A stretch of DNA of 41,389 nt from positions 1 through 41,389 of the forward strand of contig NZ_JAPYVU010000009.1 of assembly GCF_028276765.1 (NCBI RefSeq). Direction: 5' to 3'. The notes under the pieces are model-generated. The model did no database searches. It saw nothing but the letters and a program-made list of their open reading frames with translations, and was not told the origin of the DNA. This DNA comes from Sulfurihydrogenibium sp. (GTDB lineage Bacteria; Aquificota; Aquificia; Aquificales; Hydrogenothermaceae). Positions 8,686-16,359 of this stretch are shown here, one piece after another. A program made the position numbers and the translations under genes. Each line of letters starts with the position of its first letter. Within the stretch, counting starts at the first letter, position 1.

Positions 8686-8925
8686 GAGACTACTTGCAAA
8701 AACCAACATCGTCATTCTGCAGCAGTGCCAAAAATCTCATGTTTTTCTTTTCAAATCAAGAAAAATCAAAAAAAAGAGATCCTTCTGGCTTAAGTCATCA
8801 GGATGACAAAAATTAAAGGAGCAGGGGCAATTCATGAATTGCCCTTACATATTCTACGTTAACTGTAACCTTATTCGTCATTCTTAAGTCGGCGAAGAAT
8901 CTTATACTTTTACCCGAACGTTTAT
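8686..8925. repeat. Degenerate family 1 and family 2 repeats in the 8594-9059 gap
   Basis: A worn family 1 copy covers about 8686-8815 (TTGCAAAAACC, GTCATTCTGCAG, GAGATCCTTC, GGATGACA). Part of a family 2 copy covers about 8850-8915 (AACCTTATTCGTCATTC, GGCGAAGAATCTTAT). A perfect 20-base palindrome sits between them. I see no gene in this gap. Confidence 0.6.
8825..8844. repeat. Perfect 20-base palindrome
   Basis: GGGCAATTCATGAATTGCCC is exactly self-complementary. It sits between two worn palindromic repeats and has no following T-run, so it is not an obvious terminator. Confidence 0.6.
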
Positions 8926-9059
8926 TTTTATTTTACTTTTAATTTTAATTTTTTACAGATAACTTGTAAAATTTTAAATCTAATATGACAAAAATCAGCT
9001 TTATTATGAAGAGCATTTCTTGGAAAATATTTAGCGTAATAAATCTTGGGAGGTGCGTT

Positions 9060-9491
9060 ATGAAAAAGTTTTTAGCAGCAGTTGGAACAGCAGCATTTTT
9101 AACAGTTGGCTTGGCTAATGCTGAGCAAACTCTGTACGAAAAGCTTGGCGGTAAAAAGGCAATCGATGCAGTGGTTGAAGACCTTACAAACAGAATGATG
9201 CATGACAAACAGCTCAAAAGATTCTGTGGCAACGTGTCAAAAGATAAGGTCAAAACAAACAGAGAGCTTGTAGCTGCGTTTATTTGTAAAGCAACAGGTG
9301 GTCCTTGCGAGTACAAGGGTAAGGATATGAAAGAAGCACATCAAAATCTTGGAATTACAGAAAAAGATTGGGACAGGTTTGTAGAACTTGCAAAGCAAAG
9401 TCTAAACAAGTTTAAAGTACCTGCTGACGTTCAAAAAGAGTTTTTAGGTGCTGTTGCCGGATTAAAAGACCAAGTGGTAAGCAAAAAGTAA
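9060..9491 (+). CDS. Exported group I truncated haemoglobin
   Basis: The true start is the ATG at 9060 behind GGGAGGTG, not the longer in-frame extension upstream. The 143-residue product begins with a signal peptide, MKKFLAAVGTAAFLTVGLANA, with cleavage likely before Glu22. The rest is a 2-on-2 globin: TLYEKLGGKKAIDAVVEDL, the GGP-C-EYKGKDM turn, and AHQNLGI with proximal haem ligand His94. Periplasmic location is inferred from the signal peptide; most truncated globins are cytoplasmic. Functions in the family include NO or O2 binding and detoxification. The next gene, a flavin-reductase-like protein, starts on the base after the stop, so the two are co-transcribed, although only the globin has an export signal. 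Confidence 0.9.
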   Translation: MKKFLAAVGTAAFLTVGLANAEQTLYEKLGGKKAIDAVVEDLTNRMMHDKQLKRFCGNVSKDKVKTNRELVAAFICKATGGPCEYKGKDMKEAHQNLGITEKDWDRFVELAKQSLNKFKVPADVQKEFLGAVAGLKDQVVSKK

Positions 9492-10004
9492 ATGTTTAAA
9501 ATAATAGAAGATGGCTACACCCTTGGATACGTTCCACGACCGCTCGTTATAGTGGTCGTGGAAGAAAATCCTTTTACCGTTGGTTGGCATACACCTGTAA
9601 ATAAAAACCCTTTTCTATACTCTATATCCATAGACAAAACAAATTACAGCTATAAGCTTTTGAAAGATAATTTTACGATAAACTTTCTAACATCTGAATA
9701 CTTTGAAGAAATTCTGATTGCGGGGTCATATCACGGAGACCAGGTTGATAAACTGAGACTACTTAAAAACATCCATCTAACAAATAGTGAAAAAGTGTCT
9801 TCCAAAAGTATTTTAGAGTCTTTCATGGTCTATGAGTGTGAAGTTTACCAAAAATTAGAGTTTCAAGACCATTGTCTTGTGATTGGCGGGGTTTTAGTAA
9901 TAAAGTACAAACAAGGAAAGGTAAAACCAAAAAACAAACTTGCTTTAACAATGGGAAAAAATTACTACTGCTTTAACACTAAGGGATTTTATAAAAAAAT
10001 CTGA
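9492..10004 (+). CDS. Flavin-reductase-like FMN-binding protein
   Basis: A 170-residue protein with the split-barrel flavin-reductase pattern: PRPLVIVVVEE near the start, then NPFLYSISIDKTNYSYKLL, a DNFTINFLTS strand, GSYHGDQVDKLRL (flavin-phosphate region) and CLVIGGVLVIKY. It directly abuts the globin gene (TAA then ATG) with no gap. It has no signal peptide, so it should be cytoplasmic. Its last 26 bases overlap the 3' end of the convergent histidine kinase gene. A reductase role towards haem or flavin partners is plausible from context but not shown. It is diverged from the protein at 6507-6986. Confidence 0.72.
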   Translation: MFKIIEDGYTLGYVPRPLVIVVVEENPFTVGWHTPVNKNPFLYSISIDKTNYSYKLLKDNFTINFLTSEYFEEILIAGSYHGDQVDKLRLLKNIHLTNSEKVSSKSILESFMVYECEVYQKLEFQDHCLVIGGVLVIKYKQGKVKPKNKLALTMGKNYYCFNTKGFYKKI

Positions 10005-10971
10005 AAGTAGAAAACTTTCCATCATAAAAGTATTCTAACTCTCCATTGAAAAATATCTTTAGCCTTTCCCTTAGATTTTTAAGACCTGTTCCCTCTGTTA
10101 TTTCCTCAAAACCTTTTCCGCTATCTTTAACTTCCACATAAAGATACCCGTTTTTTATGTATGAAGATATGATTACTTTTCCGCTGTTTTTTAGTCCGTG
10201 TTTTATAGCATTTTCTACAAGAAGCTGTATTGACATTTTTGGAACGGGTAAAGATAAGGTGTTTTTGTTTATGTAAAATTCAAACTCTATGGCAGGAAAT
10301 CTTAGTTTTTCAATAAAGATAAAGTTTTTTACTATTTTAAGCTCATCTTGTAAGGTTATAATGCTGTTTTCGTCTATGATCATTCTTAAAAATTGTGATA
10401 GTTTTAACATTCCTTTCTCTGCAAGCTTTTGGTCTATATAAACCAGCTCTGAAAGTGTGTTTAGAGCGTTGAATAAAAAATGTGGGTTTATCTGATACTC
10501 TAAGGCTTTTAACTTTAACTCTATGTTCAGCCTGTTTAACTCTTCTTCTATCTTTTTAGAGTTGACAATCATGTAAAGAAGATAACCTATTAACATTGTT
10601 AAAAGTCCTGTCATAATACTAAGATAAAACAGAAATTTGTTAGAAAATTCTAAGTCTATAAGTTTTAGGGCTTTTATAAACTCAAAAGCTGTTAGACTTC
10701 CAATAAAGCCGGCAAAGAAAGACATTAAAAGACTTATAAAAGTATAGTATTTATCGCTTAGTAATGGCAGTATCTTTTTGTTGCTAAAATTAATCATTGC
10801 AAAAGAGAATACAAATATAAAAAATCCAAAGATAGAGCCGGAAATCATTCCTTTAATGATAGGAATATTTAGAATTAAAGATATAAAACCGCCCAAGATA
10901 GAGCCAAAAATCAATCCAAAGATAAAAACTATAGTCCAGTCTTTTTTGTTTATCTCAATGTAGTATTTCAT
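9979..10971 (-). CDS. LytS-type membrane sensor histidine kinase
   Basis: A 330-residue kinase with four or five hydrophobic segments in the first 137 residues. It then has the LytS/YehU-type phosphoacceptor region LEYQINPHFLFNALNTLSELV (His164) and a C-terminal ATPase domain with VENAIKHGLKNSGKV (N box) and VKDSGKGFEEITEGTGLKNLRERL (G box). No separate sensor domain is visible, so sensing probably occurs in or at the membrane. Kinases of this type pair with LytTR response regulators. The only one here is at 17306-18043, 6 kb away across the bd-like operon. The start overlaps the upstream oxidoreductase gene by 17 bases, so it belongs to that operon. The 3' end overlaps the convergent gene at 9492-10004. 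Confidence 0.88.
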   Translation of the reverse strand: MKYYIEINKKDWTIVFIFGLIFGSILGGFISLILNIPIIKGMISGSIFGFFIFVFSFAMINFSNKKILPLLSDKYYTFISLLMSFFAGFIGSLTAFEFIKALKLIDLEFSNKFLFYLSIMTGLLTMLIGYLLYMIVNSKKIEEELNRLNIELKLKALEYQINPHFLFNALNTLSELVYIDQKLAEKGMLKLSQFLRMIIDENSIITLQDELKIVKNFIFIEKLRFPAIEFEFYINKNTLSLPVPKMSIQLLVENAIKHGLKNSGKVIISSYIKNGYLYVEVKDSGKGFEEITEGTGLKNLRERLKIFFNGELEYFYDGKFSTFRFFYKIP

Positions 10972-12421
10972 CTATATCCTCTATTTGAAGGAGTAAGTTA
11001 AGCACACCAATTATAACACCCGGCCAGCCCTGACCGGGAAAAACAGAGTCTCCAACTAAATAAACTCCTTTTATGGGCGTGAAGTTGAAAGGATACTTAA
11101 AGGGAATGTAGTCTTTTATAAGCGGTATTCCGCCAACTGTTCCGTTGTATCTTCCTGTGTATCGCTGAAAAGTCTTTGGGCTTCCTACCATGACGTTTTT
11201 TATCTTACAATCTTTAAATTTTGGCACGTATTCAAAAAGCCTGTTTAAAATAAAATCTTTTGCTTTCTCTTTTTTCTCAATATACTCTTGTTTGCTTAAA
11301 TCTTGCCAAAATGATATTTTACAGTGGGTTGATATGATGACAGATTTTTCTCCGTCTTTTGTAAGGACTTCATCTTCTTTGTCTGAGATTGAGACAAAAA
11401 ACGAGTTGCTGCCGGTATAAGGGTTTATGTCTTTATGGATTATTTGGTAGTGATACTCATCAACTATGTTATTTTTATCTTCCAAATTAAAGTATATCGT
11501 CAAGCTTGACCAGATTTTTGAATACTTTTTTCTGTTTTTGATGCAAGCATCTTTAAAATCTTCAAGTAAATCACAGTAATCCCATATAGTTTTGTTTAAA
11601 ATCACATTCTTAGCCTCAAAGACTTCTTTATCTGTTATCACTTGGAAAAAATCTTTTACTTTTTTTATTTTTATCACTTTGTGTTTCAAAAAAACATTTT
11701 TGTAATCACCGGCTAAGCAGTCAAAAACCTTTCCCATTCCACCATAAACATAGTAGTTGTCAAGGTTTGGATAAGTCAAACCCATAGACCCAACGGATAT
11801 AGGAACGTCTCTGCTATATCCTTGAGATGTCATCAGAATTTGATTGTCTAAAAAGTCTTTAAAGTCCTCGTCAAAATCTCCAAGATTGTCTTTAAAAAAA
11901 TCGTAAGAAGTCTTAAATTGATAGGACAAGGTTTTTAGTAAGTATCTGTAATTCTCGGCAAACTTTTTAAAAAGCAGTTTTGGATTTTTATAATTTATGG
12001 GTATCACATTGTAAATATTCTGCCAGTTAGCATCAGAGATAGAGTAAACCTTTTGCCAAACAGACCTTAGGTTTTTGAAATTAAAATTATTCTCAAGCTC
12101 TAAGACTGCCTTTTCTCTGTCTGAATATCTTTTTATAGCTTTATCTCCAACGAATACAACCATCGGAACTTCAAGCTTTTTTACCTTTGGTTTTGGAAGG
12201 TTTAAGAATTTAAAAACTTTCCCAAGGGGCATATGGTCTTGTAGTCCAACCAATGTAGAAGCTCCAACGTTGTACAGATATTCCTTTCTTTTGAATGTTC
12301 CGCTACAACCTCCTAAGTATGACTCTTTTTCAAGCAGTGCCACCTTTTTACCTATCTTTTTTAAGATCGCATAAGAAACCGTCCCGCCAATTCCACCACC
12401 AACTACTACATAATCAAACAT
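10955..12421 (-). CDS. CrtI-like FAD-dependent oxidoreductase
   Basis: A 488-residue flavoprotein of the phytoene desaturase / carotenoid isomerase / retinol saturase group. The N-terminal dinucleotide-binding motif is VVGGGIGGTVSYAIL, followed by LLEKESYLGGCSGTF. The C-terminal FAD motif is GVYLVGDSVFPGQGWPGVIIG. The middle, substrate-defining region is not diagnostic by eye. Carotenoid or related isoprenoid oxidation is likely but not certain. No crtB-like phytoene synthase is nearby. The gene starts behind AAGGAGAG, lies 9 bases after a small unknown gene, and overlaps the downstream kinase gene by 17 bases. This gives an odd operon of unknown, isoprenoid-type oxidoreductase and membrane kinase. 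Confidence 0.8.
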   Translation of the reverse strand: MFDYVVVGGGIGGTVSYAILKKIGKKVALLEKESYLGGCSGTFKRKEYLYNVGASTLVGLQDHMPLGKVFKFLNLPKPKVKKLEVPMVVFVGDKAIKRYSDREKAVLELENNFNFKNLRSVWQKVYSISDANWQNIYNVIPINYKNPKLLFKKFAENYRYLLKTLSYQFKTSYDFFKDNLGDFDEDFKDFLDNQILMTSQGYSRDVPISVGSMGLTYPNLDNYYVYGGMGKVFDCLAGDYKNVFLKHKVIKIKKVKDFFQVITDKEVFEAKNVILNKTIWDYCDLLEDFKDACIKNRKKYSKIWSSLTIYFNLEDKNNIVDEYHYQIIHKDINPYTGSNSFFVSISDKEDEVLTKDGEKSVIISTHCKISFWQDLSKQEYIEKKEKAKDFILNRLFEYVPKFKDCKIKNVMVGSPKTFQRYTGRYNGTVGGIPLIKDYIPFKYPFNFTPIKGVYLVGDSVFPGQGWPGVIIGVLNLLLQIEDIDEILH

Positions 12422-12430
12422 ACACTCTCC

Positions 12431-12739
12431 TTAGTTTAAAGATAGCATTTCATCAAAGTAATCATTCAGGCTTGATGCTATGATTTCCAAATCTTGTGGC
12501 TTTTTGATGATTTCAATCTTAAACAAATCAGAAGGAATGCAGATTTTAGAAGTGCTTTTACCTTTAACCTCTATCTTTTCTTCAAAATCTTTGTAGTAAT
12601 AAGTAATTATCACTTCATAGCTTTGTTTAGACCTAAAGGTTATAACAGTCTCAAAGCATCCTTGCCCTTCAAAATAGACGAAATTATCAGTTGGTTTTAT
12701 TTTTATGATGGACAGGTAGTCTAATTTTATACACTTCAT
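12431..12739 (-). CDS. Hypothetical protein, 102 residues
   Basis: I do not recognise this protein. It is soluble, beta-strand-rich by appearance (alternating Ile/Val with charged residues, for example YEVIITYYYKDFEEKIEV) and has no signal peptide or membrane segment. The start is supported by AGAGGTG 8 bases before ATG. It heads the operon with the CrtI-like oxidoreductase (9-base gap) and the LytS-type kinase. A binding or accessory role for the oxidoreductase is only a guess from adjacency. Confidence 0.6.
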   Translation of the reverse strand: MKCIKLDYLSIIKIKPTDNFVYFEGQGCFETVITFRSKQSYEVIITYYYKDFEEKIEVKGKSTSKICIPSDLFKIEIIKKPQDLEIIASSLNDYFDEMLSLN

Positions 12740-12845
12740 AGTCTACACCTCTAAGGTTTGATTTAGAATAATGATATTGATTTTGACCAAAAGCTTGAAG
12801 GGCTGTTATTTAAGTATAACGGTTAGATTTTAGAGTTTAGAGGGT

Positions 12846-12873
12846 TAAAAAGAGGGACCCTTTAAAAGGGTCC
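12846..12873 (-). terminator. Intrinsic terminator of the bd-like operon
   Basis: GGACCC (12855-12860) pairs with GGGTCC (12868-12873). Read on the minus strand the hairpin is followed by CTCTTTTT. It lies about 30 bases after the stop of the 67-residue membrane protein. A separate perfect palindrome, AGCTACCAGCTGGTAGCT (12902-12919), covers that gene's stop codon. Confidence 0.7.
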
Positions 12874-12903
12874 TAAAGTCTGAGGTGTGGTGAGAAAACA
12901 CAG

Positions 12904-13107
12904 CTACCAGCTGGTAGCTAAAAGCAAAACGTTGTATCCTACGTGAAATAACTCCCAAAATATGTATACAATCAATAGCCATTTAAAAAACTTTCTTTCT
13001 ATCCCTTTTGCATCTTTATATATCAAATACAGAAATACAGCTATTAAAAACTGTAAAAATAAAGAAAAAGAGAGGGTCAAAAGACCCTCAAAGCTTAGAT
13101 TTTTCAT
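12904..13107 (-). CDS. Small membrane protein, third gene of the bd-like operon
   Basis: A 67-residue protein with two predicted membrane helices, about residues 8-30 (LLTLSFSLFLQFLIAVFLYLI) and 42-63 (FKWLLIVYIFWELFHVGYNVLL). The loop between them is basic (KDAKGIERK). I recognise no family. Its ATG overlaps the TGA of the preceding bd-like/cytochrome c gene (ATGA), which argues for coupled translation and a role as a small subunit, as CydX is for true cytochrome bd. The similarity to CydX is positional only. A hairpin with a U-rich tail sits inside codons 7-16, so transcripts may often end before the gene is complete. That hairpin could instead mean the reading frame is spurious. Confidence 0.6.
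   Translation of the reverse strand: MKNLSFEGLLTLSFSLFLQFLIAVFLYLIYKDAKGIERKFFKWLLIVYIFWELFHVGYNVLLLATSW
13061..13089 (-). terminator. Terminator-like hairpin inside the 67-residue gene
   Basis: On the minus strand GAGGGTC (13089-13083), TTTT, GACCCTC (13078-13072) is followed by TCTTTTTCTTTA. It is a perfect 7-bp GC-rich stem with a U-rich tail, only 15 bases after the stop of the cytochrome-c-tailed gene and within the next reading frame. Confidence 0.65.
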
Positions 13108-14468
13108 TTAAGCTCTGTTATCCATTTTGCGATCTTTTCTGCCTCATCTTTTGGTACGTTTGTCATAGGTGGCATTGGAGTATAACCAGGCCAGTTTGAA
13201 GGTTCAGGTTGATAGATTAGTTTTACTATTCTGTCCGGAGTATATCCTTTTTTAGCAACATCTTTAAAAGCAGGTCCAACTATTTTGGTATCAACTGCAT
13301 GGCATGCTGTACAGCCATTTTTTGCAATCAATTTTTCTCCTTCTGATAGGTTAGCCGCCTCTGCAACAGAAATTCCAACCGGCTTAGTTTTTGCTTCTTT
13401 GTAATCTTTCTCTACTGCTGCTAAGTACTCCTGAGTTTGTTTTTGCATTTGTGCTATTGCCGGTTCAAGTAGTGATATTCTCATTCCGTGTCTTGTTATT
13501 CCCATTGATATAAGCGTTACTAACAACAATCCAGCAGCCAAATAAGCATGCTTTGGAGAGATATTATCGTTGAAAAACTCTTTAAGCAAGATAGCAATCG
13601 CACCAAGAATAGATATCACGGCTATAATTATAAATACTTCAAATCCTTTTGAATAGAAGTTTTCAATACCGTAGTTAGGAAATTGGAAGAATGTCAACGT
13701 TCCAACAAAAAGGTTTAAAACAGTTGGAACTAAAAACCATGCTTTTCCTTGTCTGATGAGGATGTTTGCCGCCTCTAAATCTTGACCTTTACTTTTTTTA
13801 TAAACTCCGTACAAGAGCATAAACATGCCGTTTACTGCAAACGCTCCAAGGTAAAAGTGAGCCAATCTAAACAGTACATCAGGTCTTGAAACAACATCCC
13901 AAAAGTGAGTGTTTGGCGTCCAGGTTGATGGTGTTATGTAAAGTTGTACTGTAGACATAAACACAGGAGGCAGTGATAAAAACAGTATAGCAGCTATAGC
14001 ACCTATGGTGATATGCAGTGCTTTATGGTTTTCAAGTTTATGCCAACTAAATTTATACAGATATGAAATTAAAAAGGCTACTACGTTTCCCCAAATTATA
14101 TGGAGCCATTGAGGTGAGTTCATAACAGAAGCCGAATAAAAGAAAGCTGTGTACATAACGCTTACAATCAAAAGAGGAGCAACTCCCCATAACGCCCCCA
14201 TATTTTCGCTAATGGTTACAGGTGTAGTTAGTAAGTATGCTACTTTGTCATAATTTTTGTCATTTTTTAAATGACCTATCCAGTTGTTAATCACAGATAA
14301 AACAGAAGAGCCAAGTAAAACGTTGATGAAAATTATGTGAACTAAGAATGAAACAACCAGAAGAATATGAAAAACAGGAACTATTATAGCATCCATTCCA
14401 CCTGTTGGAAGGGGTAAAGGTATATCATGGGGAAGGTAAGGGAAAATTGGGTTATTTGGATTATTCAT
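13104..14468 (-). CDS. bd-oxidase-like membrane protein with C-terminal cytochrome c domain (second subunit)
   Basis: The start is best placed at the ATG at 14468, behind GGAGGTGG; the GTG three codons earlier is part of that ribosome site. The 454-residue product has about nine membrane helices resembling the CydA fold, with early histidines in FHILLVVSFLVHIIF, followed by a linker and a monohaem cytochrome c domain. The haem motif is CTACH (Cys386, Cys389, His390) and the likely Met ligand lies in PMPPM. A ring of Asn/Pro-rich residues (MNNPNNPIFPYLP) precedes the first helix. The cytochrome domain should face the periplasm. It pairs with the similarly built protein encoded 17 bases upstream. 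A role passing electrons between cytochrome c or quinol and an acceptor is inferred; oxygen reduction is not shown. Confidence 0.82.
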   Translation of the reverse strand: MNNPNNPIFPYLPHDIPLPLPTGGMDAIIVPVFHILLVVSFLVHIIFINVLLGSSVLSVINNWIGHLKNDKNYDKVAYLLTTPVTISENMGALWGVAPLLIVSVMYTAFFYSASVMNSPQWLHIIWGNVVAFLISYLYKFSWHKLENHKALHITIGAIAAILFLSLPPVFMSTVQLYITPSTWTPNTHFWDVVSRPDVLFRLAHFYLGAFAVNGMFMLLYGVYKKSKGQDLEAANILIRQGKAWFLVPTVLNLFVGTLTFFQFPNYGIENFYSKGFEVFIIIAVISILGAIAILLKEFFNDNISPKHAYLAAGLLLVTLISMGITRHGMRISLLEPAIAQMQKQTQEYLAAVEKDYKEAKTKPVGISVAEAANLSEGEKLIAKNGCTACHAVDTKIVGPAFKDVAKKGYTPDRIVKLIYQPEPSNWPGYTPMPPMTNVPKDEAEKIAKWITELK

Positions 14469-14485
14469 TTTTTCCACCTCCGATT

Positions 14486-15853
14486 TTATTTATTTACTGC
14501 TGTTTGGGTTTGCTTTTGTTCTACTAATGTAGCAAGGTATGCTGCTAATGCTTTTCTTTCTTCATCCGTTCCTACAAATGGTGGCATAAAAGGAGTTGCT
14601 GGAGAGTTTAAAGCTCCTATTCTGTGATAGATAGCATTCTCATCTAAGCCTTTAACTTTCTTGGTTATTGCATTTACTCCATTTACAGAGTGGCAAACTC
14701 TACATTCAAGCTTAAACAAATACTCACCTACTTTAACTTTGTTTTCTTCTGTAATAGTTCTGTACTGTTGGGGAACAAAAGATGCATACTTTAAAACACC
14801 AACGCTATTTAAATGTGCAACGTCAAATTTTCTAATTCCATGGGCGTACATGTATCCATAAATTATATAAGGTTTTCTTACAAATTCTCTAATTCTTTCA
14901 AACTCAGCCACTAAGAACACATAAGAAACCATCATTAAAGATGCTAAGGCAAACGGAACAGCTTTTGGTTTTAGGTAGAAAGCAAAAATTGCAACAAGGA
15001 TTAAAGCAAACGCTCCAAGAAGTGCGATAATTAGCATTTCTTTATGACCGATGTATTTGGTTGTCAATCCTGCAACAAACATTAAGCTTTTTGCTTCTTG
15101 AGGAATTTGTGCATAATACCACAATCCAAAGATAATTGTAATTGGAATGGTTGCAAGCACAATTCTTCCAAACCATCTTTCAGCTTTTTCTCTTAATGTT
15201 AAATCATTTCTTGTAAACCACCAAGTCCAGTACATTGATATTGCAGCAGCAAAGCCAATAGCAAAAAATGTTCTAAACATTAAAGATGGTATCCAGCTTG
15301 GGTTAAAGAGTGATGCTATATAGTCTGGCTGAGCTGGAAAGTCTGATTTAAGCCAGTTTCCTGGTGTTAGCATAAATCCAAGTATCGCAGTGATGATAAC
15401 CATCGTAAGCCAGCTTGCAACTGCGTAAACAATTCCAAACTTCAAGTTTTGAGTTCTTTTTTCCCATCCGTACGTTTTCCATGTTAAAAACCATGCAAGT
15501 AAGAAAATTAACTCAACGTTAAACACTATCCATTCTGTAAACCATTTCCAGAAGAAAACTCTAAGCAGTGAGCCAATAGCCGGTGGGTCTATGATGTTTG
15601 CGTGTATCCATATACCTATTCCTGTCAAAGCACCGATGGCGGTTGCAGCAATAAACAGAACAAACAAGATTTTGTAGGTTAGGTCATAGAGCTTCTGGTC
15701 GTTAGTTTTTATGGCATACCACTGGGTAAGAGCAAGAACGATACTTCCACCAACCGCAGCACCGTGAGAGATAAGAACGTGGAGGATGGCATCAATCGCA
15801 AAGATGAGCCTATGCCCTAAAACGGGCATCTCAAAAATCGGATAGTCAAACAT
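14486..15853 (-). CDS. CydA-like membrane protein with C-terminal cytochrome c domain (first subunit)
   Basis: This 455-residue protein opens like cytochrome bd subunit I. RLIFAIDAILHVLISHG places His25 where E. coli CydA has the b595 ligand His19. FFWKWFTEWIVFNVELIF has two acidic residues (Glu107, Glu114) in the helix where CydA has Glu99 and Glu107. About nine helices are followed by a cytochrome c domain with CRVCH (Cys384, Cys387, His388) and a likely Met423 ligand in PFMPPF. The long quinol-binding loop of classical CydA (the GRQPW region) is not recognisable. The family is the cytochrome-c-tailed branch of the bd superfamily. The start follows AGGAGGTG, and a -35-like TTGACA and a palindrome lie upstream. 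It heads a three-gene operon. Confidence 0.85.
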   Translation of the reverse strand: MFDYPIFEMPVLGHRLIFAIDAILHVLISHGAAVGGSIVLALTQWYAIKTNDQKLYDLTYKILFVLFIAATAIGALTGIGIWIHANIIDPPAIGSLLRVFFWKWFTEWIVFNVELIFLLAWFLTWKTYGWEKRTQNLKFGIVYAVASWLTMVIITAILGFMLTPGNWLKSDFPAQPDYIASLFNPSWIPSLMFRTFFAIGFAAAISMYWTWWFTRNDLTLREKAERWFGRIVLATIPITIIFGLWYYAQIPQEAKSLMFVAGLTTKYIGHKEMLIIALLGAFALILVAIFAFYLKPKAVPFALASLMMVSYVFLVAEFERIREFVRKPYIIYGYMYAHGIRKFDVAHLNSVGVLKYASFVPQQYRTITEENKVKVGEYLFKLECRVCHSVNGVNAITKKVKGLDENAIYHRIGALNSPATPFMPPFVGTDEERKALAAYLATLVEQKQTQTAVNK

Positions 15854-15899
15854 GACTTACACCTCCTGTTAAAATTATATTAAAATTAACACTAAATTC

Positions 15900-15928
15900 A
15901 CTTTAAACTAAAATATGATTTTTGTCAA
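15900..15928 (-). promoter_or_regulatory. Candidate promoter of the bd-like operon
   Basis: A perfect -35 hexamer TTGACA lies on the minus strand at 15928-15923. After 17 bases comes TAAAGT, a weak -10. The distance to the start codon is about 45 bases. A perfect palindrome lies 14 bases upstream of the -35. Confidence 0.5.
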
Positions 15929-15941
15929 TATTCATAAAAAG

Positions 15942-15955
15942 ATTGATTAATCAAT
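15942..15955. promoter_or_regulatory. Palindromic candidate operator upstream of the bd-like operon
   Basis: ATTGATTAATCAAT is exactly self-complementary and sits just upstream of the TTGACA. It contains the FNR-type half-sites TTGAT and ATCAA, but separated by 2 bases, not the usual 4, so it is not a standard FNR site. Regulator unknown. Confidence 0.45.
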
Positions 15956-16167
15956 GATTTATTGAATAATAATTTTGATAAGTAATTTTTAAATATTCAT
16001 TTTTTAAAAGAGAAATAAAGTGAAATTTGAAAATACCAAAAAGAAATAAAAAGACTACAAGATGCAGAGGTAAGCAAGAAAAGAAATTTAAACAGAACGT
16101 AAAAATAGGAAAAGACAAATAAATCTTAGATTTTCTTTAAGGGTTTTTTAAGTTAACTCAAGTATAA

Positions 16168-16325
16168 GAGCGTTCCAAGGTTCTTGCAGGCTTACCTTTC
16201 CGTGTCATCCTGGAGGCTGTAAGCCGAAGGATCTACTCTTTTAAATAAGGTGAGAAAGTGAGAGGTGAAAGACGGAGATTCTTAAGCCGGCTGCAGAATG
16301 ACTGTGTGGATTTTTGGAACGGTTT
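16168..16325 (-). repeat. Palindromic repeat family 1 copy
   Basis: It runs GAGCGTTCCAAGG, CTTACCTTTCCGTGTCATCC, CCGAAGGATCTAC, GGAGATTCTTAAGCCGGC and ends GGATTTTTGGAACGG. The rest of the 15854-16359 gap is A/T-rich, and I see no gene in it. Confidence 0.7.
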
Positions 16326-16359
16326 TGCTCTGAATGTGTTAAATTAGCTTTTTCACTTC

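Noticed and set aside
8825-8844. 20-base palindrome as a terminator
   Set aside because: No U-run on either side and no gene end nearby.
8985-9059. Upstream in-frame extension of the globin gene
   Set aside because: The ATG at 9060 has GGGAGGTG and begins a signal peptide; the extension has no ribosome site.
15942-15955. Standard FNR site
   Set aside because: Half-sites are 2 bases apart, not 4.
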